This document shows positions 23,765 to 37,490 of a DNA stretch of 64,000 nucleotides, piece by piece (within the stretch, counting starts at the first letter, position 1; every line of letters starts with the position of its first letter). Both the position numbers and the translations under genes were made by a program. The notes beneath the pieces are model-generated. The model was not told where the DNA came from, made no database searches, and worked only from the letters and a program-made list of their open reading frames with translations. This stretch comes from Lepturacanthus savala (taxonomy: Eukaryota > Chordata > Actinopteri > Scombriformes > Trichiuridae): the NCBI GenBank assembly GCA_030544235.1, contig CM060466.1, positions 22,396,075 through 22,460,074 on the forward strand. Direction: 5' to 3'.

Positions 23765-26435
23765 TAAAAATAAAAAAATAATACATTTTAAAAATCATAT
23801 AAATAAATGTTTTATTCCGAGACTGTAAAATTGAGGCAGTCTGACCTTTAAGCCTTTTTTATTTTTTACAAAAGTGCGATATAAAGGCCTCTCGGTGGTA
23901 TTTTATGTTTCATTGTTATATGAATGTATGTATATTTAATTAATGGGATGAATATGGGTTGTTTCAGAGTATAATTACTTTTTGTCTCCGATTTAAGCAA
24001 GCTCGTATAACAGCTCGGTACAGCAAAGGTCAAGCTGTAAATGACCCCCTTTAAAACGTTTTTAACCGCTGTAAATCATTCCCATATTTCAAAGTGGACT
24101 TTTTAAAGCAGGACGCCGTTCACAGACGCGGTTCCAGTCAGTGCAGAGTTAACACACGAGAGCTGCAGACGCGTCGGAGCTTCGTGCTTCAGGCCGCCGC
24201 AGCGCCGCGTCTCTGCCTCCGCTGCTCGGCTTATGCAAAACATCTGGGTAAAAGTCCTTTCTATGTGTCAATATTTTACCATCCAGGCTCTTTTTCCATT
24301 ATCATTTTGAAACAGATGTGATTGTCTTTAGTTTGTGTCAGTAGTACGTAGTGTGCACTTTGTTCTTCTGAGGCCGAGAACGTCACGTCATCCATCCTTA
24401 AAAATGTATTACTAAGGTTTTGTACCATAAAATACTCGATTTACCCTATTATACACTTCTTCTCTTTTTATTTTATTTCATTATATATATATTTTTTTTA
24501 TTTTGGACTTTGCGTAAAATTGTCAGTGATGCAGAGAGGTCACGGCTTGACTCTTTTTTCCCCCTGATAAACATACGTTACTGTAACTCGGCATAATATC
24601 AGGCTATACGTGTTTTACTAAATCTTTTTGAGATAGTATTGGAGTCTTATGCCATATGTGATAAAAACAGAGGAATTGTAATCATTCCTTTCCTTAAACA
24701 GAAACAGTCTGTCGGTTGAGGAGCTCCGTTGGAAAACATGTGGATTCCTTCTCTGTGTTATTTCAGGCCTTCTAACCAGACTCCAGTGTTTTCTTTGAGT
24801 CGTCACAAACAAAGAGGACATCAGGCAAATGTATGTTTAATTACAACATGTGATTTTTTTTAAAATTAGATCTACTGTACCAAAGTAAAAAAAAAATAAT
24901 GACATCTTTTAAACGCTTGTGCCCTCTTGCCCTTTTATTTTCTCTTGACCTTTCTGGCGCCTGTGAGTTTGTGATCCGGTGTGAGGGAGACATTTCCTAA
25001 TCAGTTGTCGGTTTGATTTGCTCCGTAAAATAATCCAACAGCCCCTACTGCATATTTAGCACAGATATTTTTCCAAGCCTGGTGGTATGAGGCAGAGGTC
25101 CGCGTCGAGTTTCCCTCTTTCTTTCCGTTAATTATAATTAATTGGCAGTGGATCCTCTCGCGCTAGCTGCAACATGGACGCGTGCTGCCCATATGCACGA
25201 TACATATTGATCTGCTTAGGCTGCTGTTATTACGACTCCCGGCTGTGCTGATGGACATCAAGCAGAGCGGATTCTCTCATATCTCACTGGGAAGTTGTGT
25301 TGGCGTTTCAGAGGATATTAACACAGTCAGAAAATTAACTTTGGGAGTTGGTGACGCGCCGTGTTCACACCTGTAATCCGTGCGTAAAAGGCGACGTGTG
25401 TGCGCGTGCGTATGTGCCCACTCCTGTATCTCCCTCTACTTTTATACCTACGCTGTTCCTATGACTCCAGCAGGGTATTCGGGTTTAAAGTCGTTGTGAA
25501 CAATCTACAATGTTTTTTTAAAGCTTTGCTGGAATGGCCTGGTGCAGCCTTGTGGCTTTGGTGATGGACCAGATCAGCCAAAAGTGGTGCCAAACACCAC
25601 CGGGACTTTCTTTTTTACATTGTATTTGTTCCACTTCCCCGAGTAACAGAAATACATTAGCATAAAGTTTTTTTAATGTCGTTTGAAGGTCGCGGAGGCG
25701 TTGTTAATTAAAAACTTTTATGTGCTGCGTTTTTTTTTAAATCAATTATTTCAGACAAGTCCCGCTTATCCAAACGAGATGTGGGTTGTTCCGTAGCCTG
25801 GGCTATTACAACAGCGCGTCTCACAAACACTGCCAACTTCTGAAGCTTTGCTGCAAATTGATGAGATGTCTTAACACAGTGCGGGGAGATTGTTTAACTA
25901 TTACCCGCACAGTTCACTCGCAAAAAAAAAAAGAAAGTTTTATTTGGTCGCTCGATTCTCGCCCATGAACGCTTCATGTCCAATTATTCGCAGTTCTAAA
26001 GTGTTTTTTTCTTCTTTTCTTTTTTTTTCAAGATTTGGAGATCAAATGAGTCCTTGAAATTCACTCAGCCGTGCAGACTGGCAAAGCACTTGAAAGCATG
26101 CATTGAACGCTATACATACTGTAGCCATGCCATAGCCATAGCAACAGAAAAAAAGTTGAGATAGTATCTTTGGTGAGGGAGATGAAGGCACCTATCATCT
26201 CAACAAAAGAGTGTTTTTGAATCAGTGCATATGGAGAAGCATAAAGTCTGTTTGCAGTGGAGCCCACACAAATGGGTTGTCTACATTTTCTTCTTTTAAA
26301 TGAATCTTTCCATCTGCCTTTTAGCCCATTTTTACTTAATTTTATCACGTTTTCACATAAAAGTCACTTTAATTCACCTTTTTCAGTTCATTAAAAGTCA
26401 GACATTCAAGACGTTCACTTGGCTGTCATAGCTTT

Positions 26436-26490
26436 TCGTGTGTGTGTGTGCGTGCATGCATGCATGCATGCATACAGTATGTGTGTGTTT
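26436..26490. repeat. TG/TGCA alternating purine-pyrimidine tract
   Basis: TG repeats lead into five TGCA units and then TG again, so most of the stretch alternates purine and pyrimidine. Confidence 0.85.
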
Positions 26491-29115
26491 CTTACCTCTT
26501 CCCCGTTTTGGGCCGATGACTCTCCTGCGTCAGCTCTCGGTTCTGGTTTCACTGGGACGGGACAGTGACGGCTGCCGTGCTGGTGTAAGCCGAGGTGGGC
26601 CTGCATTATCTGGTAACATACCAAGCCTCACCGGCGTCACTTTGCACCCCACACACACACACACACGCACACATGCACACAGACTAATCCCGCTCACACT
26701 GACGGTAGGCCTTGGTAAAAGTGGCCCGCCGACTGTGCCAGGACGCCAGGCAGGCAGTGGGTTGCAGGCGGAACCCAGGGGTACATTGTGTTCTTTTTAC
26801 TTATTCATCCTTTCTGCTGGAAGCAGACCAGGTCCACCTTACACTGCTTGGCCCAGAGCGAGAGCTGGTAGGCAGGGATGGAGGGATGGGACGGAGGAAG
26901 GAGCGCAGGGGACATGTCCATGACAGTTAAGCAGTGTCTGAATTCATTTTGATTACATGGAATGGAAAAAGCATAATTTGATTTGCGTGAGGGGTTTTGT
27001 TGACGCTTGAGTTTTTTTTTCTTTTAAATGCTTAAATCACGTTCATCTCCAGTCCAAAATCTAAAATGAAATCACACGTTTGTCAAAAGTTAAACACGCC
27101 TTCATAAAGTCTTCATTTTGTCGCGAACGTTTTAAAAATTTTGCGACGGGAAGAACCCATGAGGCTCTGGGATAAACCCTGAGGCAGTCCTATCTGTGTG
27201 TGTGTGAATCTGTCTTGGAGGTGGGTTAAATCCAGCACTGTGGTACTCTGCTCATCCCTTATCTGTGCAGTCTTCCTGACTGCCCATAGAAAATGGATTT
27301 ATCATGCTTAACTGAGGCAGTTGGCACAGCAGGGTAATAGGTGGCTGTCCCCTGGATGGATGGGCATGTGTGTGTGTGTGTCCTGGTGAATGCAGATATA
27401 TGTGTGTTTGTGTGTATCCATGTGAAAATAACCCCCCTCCCCGTCCTCTGCCTCCTAGTGTGGATTAGGTTTAGGCTGATCTGTGGCCAGGGGAAGCAGG
27501 CGGCCCCTATAGCAGTCTTATGTTGGTCTGTGATATAGCTGTGTTTACTGAGCACACACACGTATAAGAAACACACACACGTATGAGACACACACACATC
27601 TGAAATCAGACTGAACACTCATGTATGTTATAGATAGATAGACAGGAGCAACATATTCAGAATCACTCCAGTGTGCTGATTCTGGAACATCTCCCTGACT
27701 TCAGCCTTTCGCCAGCTTTTGTCATGACAGTAGAACGTTCTCCAACACTAAATATACTCAATTATCCCTCAGAGCTGTTGTTGTTACAAGGATCACTACC
27801 TGCTATCATTTTATTCTTGGCTGACGGAAACAAATTTGGTATGTAATATCAGTGCGTGATTGACTGATGATTGCCTTTCCTCTCCCTCTACAAGACTAGT
27901 TTTGTTTTGTCACTTAAAGTGAGAAGACTTAAGTTTGCCAGCAGCTGATTAGAATGATCAGGCGGCGGAAATATTGAGGAACGGCGTGAGGAACCAAGGG
28001 ATGAAAGAGTGTGAGAGCCGGTGAACCGCACTCTCCTCGCAGCTGCCCTTCACCTTCATCTTCCCCCGCCTCCTCTTCCTCCACCCCCTCCACCTCCTCA
28101 ATTAGCTCCTTTTAAAAGCGAAGTAACGGTTAGTCAGAGATCTGCATTGTTCTCGGATGAGGTTCAGTTGTTGTTGTTGTTGTTTGTCTCTCCCTCTCTC
28201 TGTGTGTCTTTCTCCATCCCCCTCCTCCGCCGCTCATTGGCATGTTTTTTTTTTTCTTCTTTTTGATTTTCTCAGAGGCTTTTTTGTGAGGGTAACCCCA
28301 GTGAATAGGACAATGCAGCCTAGCGTGAAATTAAAGCTCTTAGTTAGTTTGGAGTTGCTCAAAAGAGGATTTTACACATGCATGCATTCATACACCCTCC
28401 CATACGCTATAGATATAGCTAATTAGAGGAAGTACACCCTATGTCGAGCATCAAGGGCCCAATTAAAAGAGTAGGGGGAACCTCGGTCTGCATGATCTAG
28501 GCCAAATCAGCTCTGTGAAAGCGTTTCTATGCCTTGTGTGTGAACAGTATGTCTGCCTTCTTAATCCAGGCGGGAGAATATGGACAAGACTGATATGAGA
28601 AGCGCACAAGTTTCATTAACATATGCATGTCACGTACTCGGTAAGTAAATCAAGAAAACAGTCAGACTGATCATCCTGACAGGCGAGCATCTGATTCAAA
28701 ACAGATTGAGCTGCTCTTGTCGACTCTTCCAAGTCTCATTCTGGAAGTAGCCTCCAACGAAATGTCTGTCATCCGTGTACATTGCAGTTTTTGTTGTTCG
28801 TGTCGAACGCGTTTATTTGTGCTATTCCACAGTGTGACACTGACGACTGTTTTGCTTTGTGTGACACGTAAGTTTCTGGATATTAAAAAACAAAAAAAAA
28901 ATGCATTGAAAAGTGAAATATTAGCCTTGTAGAATAATTGCAGTCTGTAAGCTTTTACAATAACTGATTGCTGTTCTACATCTAAAGTTATTATTTGTGC
29001 TGTATGTTGACTGTATCTTTAAATCGTAGTTGATGTAAATAAAGTGGACCTACTGTGCAGTCACTATGCCCCACTGGGCTGAATGACTACCTAAGGTCAT
29101 TTATTTTTTGCCTGC

Positions 29116-29118
<3 letters not shown>

Positions 29119-29165
<47 letters not shown>

Positions 29166-29172
29166 TGTGTGT
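29119..29172. repeat. (TG)n microsatellite
   Basis: About 54 bp of TG with one A interruption. Confidence 0.95.
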
Positions 29173-29486
29173 TTGACAGACCAATGTAGAGCAGCAGCAG
29201 CAGCAGTCAACATCACCCGAGGGAGCGATAGCTGAAATATCCAACAGACCTAATAAATATATCTGATACATGACGCACAAACACTCTCCCAACTGCCATG
29301 CACCAACAATCTACTCACATTGTTATCAGGTAACACACACACATACGAACGAAACACACACACGCTTTTGATCAGCCCTATTTCCTCAGTGCAACTACTG
29401 GCCGTGGAGGCCCGCAATCCCAGCAAGGCAGCCAGTGAATCCAGTGAGTGAATCAGACTTTGTGGAACAAAGTGTGCTTCTCTCTG

Positions 29487-29489
<3 letters not shown>

Positions 29490-29526
<37 letters not shown>

Positions 29527-29581
29527 TCTCTCTCTCCGTCACACTCTCTCGTTCTTGTTCTCGCTCTCTCTCTCTCTCTCT
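29490..29581. repeat. (CT)n-rich tract
   Basis: Interrupted CT repeats in two blocks. Confidence 0.92.
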
Positions 29582-30146
29582 CCTGTTGAGAGCTGGCAGC
29601 CTGCCAGGGGTGGAAAAATCTATAAGCCATTGCGTAATATACCATATCTTTACCTTGGTTGAACCCTGAGCAAGATCCACAGCTGTGTGAGCACACAAAC
29701 AGAGAAAAGAGTGTGTTGCTGCTTATGCGAGACAGACAGAGAGTGGCTTCTTTGTGGCTAGTTTGCAGTGTCTACCCTCATATAAACAGTATCACACCAC
29801 TTTGATCAAATGCTGCTGACAAAATATTTTTCTAAGTAGACCGAGCATGGCGTTCCGATCACTTTCTGGATCGCCACGCCAAGAGGGAAAGTAAGCCGAG
29901 GGCCCATAAAATGTGTCTGTTTTTGAGGCGGGCGATGTTAAAAATGGAAATCGAATTAGGTTGGTGTTTTGCTTTAGTGACATATAAACTCCATGGCAAC
30001 GCCACTGTACTTCCAAAAGCCAGTGGCATAAGTAATAATCACGACTGGAGCTACTTGTTCTCCGTGCATATCTTTAGAATGGAAATGAATGTACAAAGCC
30101 GAAGCCTGAGCGGCTAGTGGGCCTTTAATGTTGCGCTCGCTTGAAG

Positions 30147-30248
30147 CGTCGGCACGCTTCCACTTATTCGCGGTTTCATGAGGTTTTAACGTATCGCGTC
30201 GAGTCGGGTCGACCCGTCGGCATGCCTCTACTTATCCGCAGTTTCATG
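30147..30248. repeat. duplicated 34-bp CpG-rich unit
   Basis: Copies at 30147-30180 and 30215-30248 start CGTCGGCA and end GTTTCATG. They differ at five of 34 positions and every difference is a transition. A 34-bp spacer separates them, so the period is 68 bp. Confidence 0.8.
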
Positions 30249-30861
30249 TGACCCGGTGTCACTGTTTGGTGCTGTGTTTGTGTAAGCGCCGGCCACTCTC
30301 GCCGTGTGCATCTGCACCTGAAGCTTCTCCGGGAGCCGGGAGTGTTTTGAGCTCCTGAGGGAGGGAGTGTAATGTTTTTATTGGATGACTTTATGGTAGG
30401 CCTCAGTAACTGACTTTCGAACTGTTCTGTTGAGAGTGTTTTGAAACTGTAATTTCATGGGTGTTATCTCTGTAGTTGCTCTTATCTCACACAGACACAC
30501 ACACTGGCTGGCATACACATCTGTTGAGACACACTTTGTCCCACGCACGTCATGAAGAAGAGGTAGATAAAGACAATAATAAGCTGCTAACAAAGTGTGA
30601 ATCCCTGTATGATAATTCAAACGGGAAGAAACGTCAAAAGCATTGTCTAATCGGTTTTCATCTCGGCTAATATGATCCACTCAGCCAGTGATATTGGCCG
30701 TCCAAATAACACATGCTTGGACTGATTCGTTTTTGATGGTGGTGATTATTATTAAATGGTCTGTAATGACTACTGATAATCCCCACATGCAGCCGAGCAC
30801 CGTGGATTCGCTGGGAGGCAGTTGTTTGCTAATGCACCGCTGAAACCTAAAACACATGCAG

Positions 30862-30905
30862 ATGTGTGTGTGTGTGTGTGTGTGTGTGTGTCTGTGTGTG
30901 TGTGT
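30862..30905. repeat. (TG)n microsatellite
   Basis: About 44 bp of TG with one C interruption. Confidence 0.93.
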
Positions 30906-33654
30906 GGGACAAAAAAACCCACAAACTTAAGAAAATCAAGATCCCTGCCATTATTACGGTGCACGCTCATGGCTCGTGCTTAATTTCTGCCTGCTTGCTT
31001 ATGGAAATTTTTTCAACAAACGTGCGCCTTTTTAGTTCGGCGCCCATGTTAAACTCATTTAGCTTCCTCCCCCCACGGTGTGAAGGGTCAAACTGTGTTA
31101 GCGCGGCAATGGTGGTTTGGCTAACGGGTGGGGGTATGGGGGCGGGGGGACAGCTGTATGAGGGAGGTAGCTTCAGAAGACAGGGCTAGGCGGGGTGGGA
31201 GAGAGATACAGCATCATTTTTCACCTCATGCATTGCATATGTATTTTATGTGTGTTTTCATTTGGCATCTGTGCGTATACTGTGTGAATGTGTGTGAGGC
31301 TGACTGCTGATATGTTTGTGTTTATTGACTCAAAGAGACGGGCCGTGGCTGCGTACACAGCAGTGTACAGGTGGCAGGGGTCCAAGCTTGGGGGAAACGT
31401 GTGTGTTTAAAGTACACACAGGCCTAATTATGCTGATTTAAGCATTCTTGCGGTCCTCCCTCTGGCTTGTGGTGAGTTAACTGGCACAGGGGGCATCCAG
31501 CAGAGAGAGAGAGAGAAAGAAGGAGAAAGAGTGTAGGAGAGGGTAAAGATAAAGAAGGAAAAGATAGAGACAGAAACAGGAGGACCAATAAAGAGATCGC
31601 TGAGAGGAAGAATTATAAAAATAAATAAATAAATAAAGGGGCAAAGGCGATAAAGAGAAATGGTGGCAGTGAGCTGCACACAAGTGAGAAATGATGTCCC
31701 AAACATCATGGTGAAACAGGAAAAACATACACCGCCATCAAACTTCCCGGCAGGTTTTTTCCCTCCTCACTTTGGGGTTAAGAGAGCGCCCGCTCTTCGT
31801 ATTTATTTTTATATTCAGATGTTATGGATTGCTCCGGGAAAAGGCTGTCCCTTTTCCCAGCAAGAGGAATTAATACTGTTTGAATGTTCTCTCTGGAGTC
31901 TAAAAGGAGGAATTTTTGCAATGGAGTTTGGGAGGTTTATAAGTGAAAACCTGACCGCTGCTAAATAAACAAACTAGGGATGATTAAAAACTGACTCTTG
32001 TTTGTTGACTCTGCGCTCCGGCCTGTGTGTGTGTGTGTGTGTGCGCGCGCGAGTGTGTGTGCACCTGTCTCCTGTCCTTTTATGCGCATGCATATACCAA
32101 TGCTTTTTAACAGCATATGTATGCACAGGAAAAGACCACCTGAAAGGGCAAAATAGTTAAATTAAAGGGGCAGAAATACATTTGCCTCCACTAAAGGTGA
32201 ATGCAACTTCGCAATATGTACCAGCAGATGTCTGACAGGTCTGAATATTTATGCACATGCGTGTGCTCTATGGTTCACACTTCACACATGTGTTTCTTAT
32301 GTGTTTTGGTCCGTTTCAGACAGAAAATGGAAAATAAAGTCTTTTTTGGCAAAGTGTGTGAATCAAACACCACACTGCTGTCAATCTCTGTGCATGTGTG
32401 TGCGTCCAGGGATTACAGCACCTCTGCATTACGACTCTGTCTCTATCAAAACATAACATAAGCCCTAAAGAGTACATAAAAGGCCTGCGCTGGTTCCTCC
32501 TGCGACGGAGCGGAGCGGAGATTGATGATGCTGGTCAGTGTGTATTCAAGCTGCCTTTCACGCAGGTGATAAAATCCTGCTGGAGAGGCAGGCAGGGCTG
32601 CTCGGTGTCTCTGGGTTCATTCCCTGCGCCGTATGAGACGGGATCAGCCTACACCAAAGCTCACGTGTGCTCTTGTCTGAAAATATGCTCTCACGTTCAA
32701 CTCTCCTCTTTCTTCTGCTCTTTTTATATGGTCCGCTTATCTGTGACTGCCTTTCTCTATCTAACCCCACCACTGCCGTCTCATGACGTCTTTTACTTCA
32801 ACCATCTCTCCACCTCATTCTTTCCAGCCCCCTCCACCACTCCTCTCTTTCGTTCCCTCAGGAAGAGCCTCAGTCTTATCTGGGATATGTTGGATTTGGT
32901 GAGCTTAAAAGCTACTTTACTTACTCCCTGCCTGCCTCTCCTGAGAAAGCGCAAGCAACCTAAAACTGTTTCACCATTTGCCAAACTTTGTCCGTTGGAA
33001 TGCTGCTCATCAGGCAACTTTTTCCCTTTCCTATTGCCTCTTAATACTAATCCTTTACCTGACTTACTCTCCATCTTCTCGACCCCCCCCTTCCCTTTCC
33101 TTCTCCCTTTTCTCCCTCTACTTCTTCTCTGTCCCTCCACTGGCTAAAATGCTTGATATACACATATTGGGTTTCTTTGGTGATGTGAAGGAATGCTAAT
33201 GTATCATAACCATATTACAGTACTTAGAGGAGGAAAATGGTGCCAAGTGCTATCTGGATAATCAAATCTCTGAGAGCTTTCTCTCTGCTTCAGATTGAAA
33301 AACGGTGTTCCCATTTGGATTTTCCTCCCTGGAAATATATAAAACTGAAAGCCCCTCGAAAATTTGCTGAAACAATGGCGTTGTTGTACTCAATAATGCA
33401 ATTTCTACAGGAATTGGAAAGCTAGCCTAAATAAAGATGAAGCCAAATCCTATTTTGTATCAGATTTTTGACAGCCTAAGAGCTGGAATATTGCTCACAT
33501 TTCCCTGTATGGAGTCCCTCAAAAACAGAATCCAGAGCACACTTTGTAATTTCCTTTGTGCGTGTAGATGAATATTTTGCATATAGGGGTATTACAATTT
33601 GGTTGTCATAGTTTAAAGTAAAATAAAGATTTACAAACTAAACATTCAAATACT

Positions 33655-33691
33655 CCCCCCCCCCCCAAAAAAAAAAAAAAAAAAAAAAAAA
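33655..33691. repeat. poly-C/poly-A compound run
   Basis: 12 cytosines followed by 25 adenines. Confidence 0.9.
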
Positions 33692-35227
33692 CAGTCATTC
33701 AAAGCATGAAGAGTGTAACCAAATGATAAGAGCAAATCCAGAAGCGATCCTAACAGGATATGATCAGAGCCGGGGGCAGGCCCTTTTCTGGCGTGTGGCA
33801 GGCAAACTGGAGTGAGGGATTTGCTCATTTTATTATTAGGGCCTGTGTGTGTTGTTGATGGAGCGGCTCCATCCGTGTTGACTCACGGAGAGACAGCGGT
33901 GATGGCTACACTGAGCAGGGGTGTCAGGCTTGGCCGATGACTCCAACTCCCTAAACAGCACTGCAAAGGCAAACCCTCCTGTGTGTGTGTGTGAGAGAGT
34001 GCGTGTGCAGGCCATACTGAGTTTGCATGTGTCTACGCTGTGTGTGCGTGTGTGTGTGTTTCAGTCCTGACAGCCAAGAAGCCTCAGCAGCATCTGACGT
34101 GGCAGCTCTTGCTGCTTTCAATCCAGCGCTCTCCTTCTGGCTCACTTTTCTGTGATACTATCTTTTCATACAATCACATGTTTATAAATGGAGACTGACT
34201 GGTATTTAATGCTGGACCGGTTTCGTGAGAGTTGACAAAAAAACCTACTTACGCTGCACAATAAAACAGTATGTGTAAGAATATTTATATATCATATATA
34301 TGGCATGTTTTTTTTTTCTTTTTGCACTTTTTAACTAGACAACCAGAAAGCTGAGCTGGAGCAAAGGAGAGAGAATAAATAAAAAAAAAAATCTGGCGTG
34401 ATTCAATCTGAGGTCAGCAAGGGCACATTTGGCTACACGTGTACAATATTTCACTTGCATGCTGCTTCAGCTCCCACCACAATTGTGAGGCACTGTTAGG
34501 TATCTCTGGGACAGAAAAAAAAAGTTTTAAAAAACTATAATAAATAATTAAGATATGTATATAAAAAATAAAAAAAACATGCATGGTTTTGTTTCAATTA
34601 TGTTCTATATAAGAAATGGGAAAGCAAATAAATATTTTTCACATACACATTTTCACATTTTTATTGTGATGCAAAATTTAAATTATTGGAATAAATGCAA
34701 GGCAAAACTAATTTGAACAGAGTATCAGGTTTTTCCTCCCGTTCGCGACGTGCCTTTTTTATCGAGGTGGGTTTCCTCCATTTTATGTCCCCTCTGAGGA
34801 CATGTACTTATGGCTGTCTGCCTGTGGTCCTGTGGTGCTCTTGAGGTCTGTGCGAGGTGGTAGTTTAGGCGAGAGAAGCCAGCGAGCATGGTCACAGAGG
34901 AGATAACTGCACACGTACTCTACCAGAGGCGCCCGTCTGCATGGTGTGTATGTCTGTTCCCAACACACACAGACTCACACCCTTTTAGTTTGATGCAGGA
35001 TTCATCTTTAAAAAAGGAAAGTGCTAGTTTGAGGGGGTAAAAGTTCCAATATGATTGAGCTATTGTGTCCGCGCACGTGTCTCTGTGTGTTTATGTGTGT
35101 GTGCGTGTAGTTGTGAAGGCTCTTTGTTTCTCGCCTCGCATGTGTTTGTCTGTGTCCTCTGTGTTTCTTCCGGCCCAGCATGGTGCTTGCCCTACAGGGA
35201 ATGCCACTCAAAATGGGCAGAGCGACC

Positions 35228-35521
35228 TTTAACCCTCACGCTGCCAGCTCGGAGTCATGCATAACTTGCTGCCATATCAAGAGCCCGTCTCCCTTTAACC
35301 CAAACTCTGTCAAGCATAGCAGAGATTAAGACCCGGCTCTCAGGAAGCCATTTGGAACAGACACCTTTTAACCCTAATGGGATCAAAGTCGGATAGGAGG
35401 CCATTTGGAGCAGCCACCCACTCTTAACCCCAGACACTACCAACTCAGCACAGACAAGGCAGAGTGCACAGGCAAAGGCCCAGCTCATATCATGCCACAG
35501 GGAGCGGGCACCGTTTAACCC
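35228..35521. repeat. degenerate tandem repeat with a TTTAACCC core
   Basis: Five copies of the core (T)TTAACCC start at 35228, 35294, 35367, 35423 and 35514, spaced 66, 73, 56 and 91 bp. Each is followed by partly similar sequence, such as CCAACTC/GCCAGCTC, GCACAGGCAAA and CCAGCTCA. This looks like an old, decayed minisatellite. Confidence 0.6.
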
Positions 35522-36375
35522 TCGCAGCGCCAATCCCGCACAGGCAAAACTCCAGCTCACATGATAAGCAGAATTAAATCTGCAAGCTTCAGTGTTCCTG
35601 AAAGGGAGCCTGCTGATGCTGAATTGGGATGCTAATGTAACAGGGTTGGTTTCCCATCTGCAAAGTAGCATGCCGCAAACATTTGCAGCGTCGTACCTAA
35701 ATGATGAATTGTGTTCCGCTCTTTTTTTTCCATTTCGAGAACTTGCTTTTGTTAGTTGGTTAGTTTCCAATTTTTCTTTTACTTGGAGTTAGAGATTGAC
35801 TGACTTCTGCATAGATTTTTCCATGATTCAAAATTACATGATTAAAAGAAAAACAGAAATTGAAGAGCAATTTTGTGAATTGCAAGTCTATCAATTCATT
35901 TGGGGGGGGTCTGTTGTACACCCCCACAAATGCCACTCTTTCAGGAATGGAAAAACCCTACTGTTTTCAGCCTGACAACCAGAGTCAATGTGTTGTAATA
36001 ATAGGTTTTAAAAGATTTTCTTTTTAAGCTGAGTGGCTGAGAATCATGGCTAATAATTCTCAATCACCATTGTCATATGCCATATTTTTCAAGCAATGAA
36101 AAATGAAAGCCTTTAAAGCATGCTAACATGGTTAAACCTTTGCACCATGTATCTTTTCTTGTGTGAATGGAGAGTGTACACACACACATAAATTCAAACT
36201 GAGGTTATGGAGAAACTGGCCAGCTGGAATACATAAATTATACATTTTATACTAAATACTAACAGATATAATAATGATTATACAAACTGCAACAGGTCAG
36301 GACAAAGTATTATTTATTGGAGAGAGTCTTTCCCTTTAAGGGAAGTAGCAGGGCATGGGTTGTGGCATGAGTAGC

Positions 36376-36383
36376 TGTGTGTA

Positions 36384-36423
<40 letters not shown>

Positions 36424-36450
36424 GGGGGGGGAGAGAGAGGGAGAGAGAGA
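36376..36450. repeat. compound (TG)n(GA)n microsatellite
   Basis: A TG tract passes directly into a GA tract with an eight-base G run. Confidence 0.93.
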
Positions 36451-37299
36451 CAGATTCTGCACTTGCTTGTTTGGCACCGGCTGAAAAATGAGTGTACAAG
36501 TTTGAGTCTGGGTAAGCCAAGCTGTGTGAGCGCGAGAAAAAGAGGGAAGCAGGAGTTCCACAGTGAAAGGCATGTGGGGGAGCGGAGTGAGAGATGCTAG
36601 AAGATGGATAGCAATCGAGATAGAGAGAGCACCGGCAATTACGAGTAGTGAGCGATTGAAGCAGGACAAAAAAAAAAACAAAAAAAAACAAAGGGAGGCA
36701 TGGTAGAAGTGGAGCAACGATAAGGAGCACAGGAAAGGGGGTGTTAGAGGGAGAGAGATTGCAGATTATAGAGGTGAAAGAAAGAAATGAAGGGCTGGAG
36801 GAGAAGTTGACGGTGGGGCGCACAGAATGAATATGTGAGTCGGGCTAGTGGTGAGGCATTTGAATAAAGGGTGAGGGCACTCTGCCCGGCTTTGGGGAGA
36901 GGTTGGCATCTCGCCTTGCCGACTGGCAGAATGAGGACCAGGGAGAAATAAAAGAATGAGGGGGAGCGAAAGAGTGAGGGAGAAAGTCTCTCAATAGTGC
37001 ATCTCTTGTGTGAAGAGAAGCAGGCCTTGGCTGCTATTGGAGCAGGGCAAGGAGGGGAGGGGATATCGGGTTTCATTATCTGCTTGATTCCTGCTGTATT
37101 TGCTAACCATGAGGTTCAAAGCCCTCGCTGCAGCTGTAGGCAGGGCATGGTAGCCAGTGAGCGCCGCTGGCATGTGCCGACTGGAACGCTGTAGGTGTGT
37201 GCAGCGTGCGCTTCGGCTGGGAGTGAGATACAAAGTGTGAGACAGACGCTCGCCTTCCCTGTATGGTTGAAGCAGAAAACTGCCACACTCTGAGCAGGG

Positions 37300-37322
37300 A
37301 CACACACACACACACACACACA
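37300..37322. repeat. (CA)n microsatellite
   Basis: An uninterrupted CA tract. Confidence 0.9.
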
Positions 37323-37437
37323 TATGTACACACTCACTGGCTACTTGACCTTATCAGGAATGGCCGCCCTTGTTGAAGGGAAATGCTCTCGTTCAGTTTT
37401 ACTGTAACGTCCTGTTGGAAAATGCCACACCAACAGT

Positions 37438-37490
37438 ATGTGTGTGTGTGAGTCAGTTCATGTGTGTGTGTGTGTGTGCGTGTGTGTGTT
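37438..37490. repeat. (TG)n microsatellite, interrupted
   Basis: Two TG tracts with a short unique insert. Confidence 0.88.

Noticed and set aside
36310..36823. 135-169-codon minus-strand frames
   Set aside because: They derive from the TG/GA compound repeat and the purine-rich DNA beside it.
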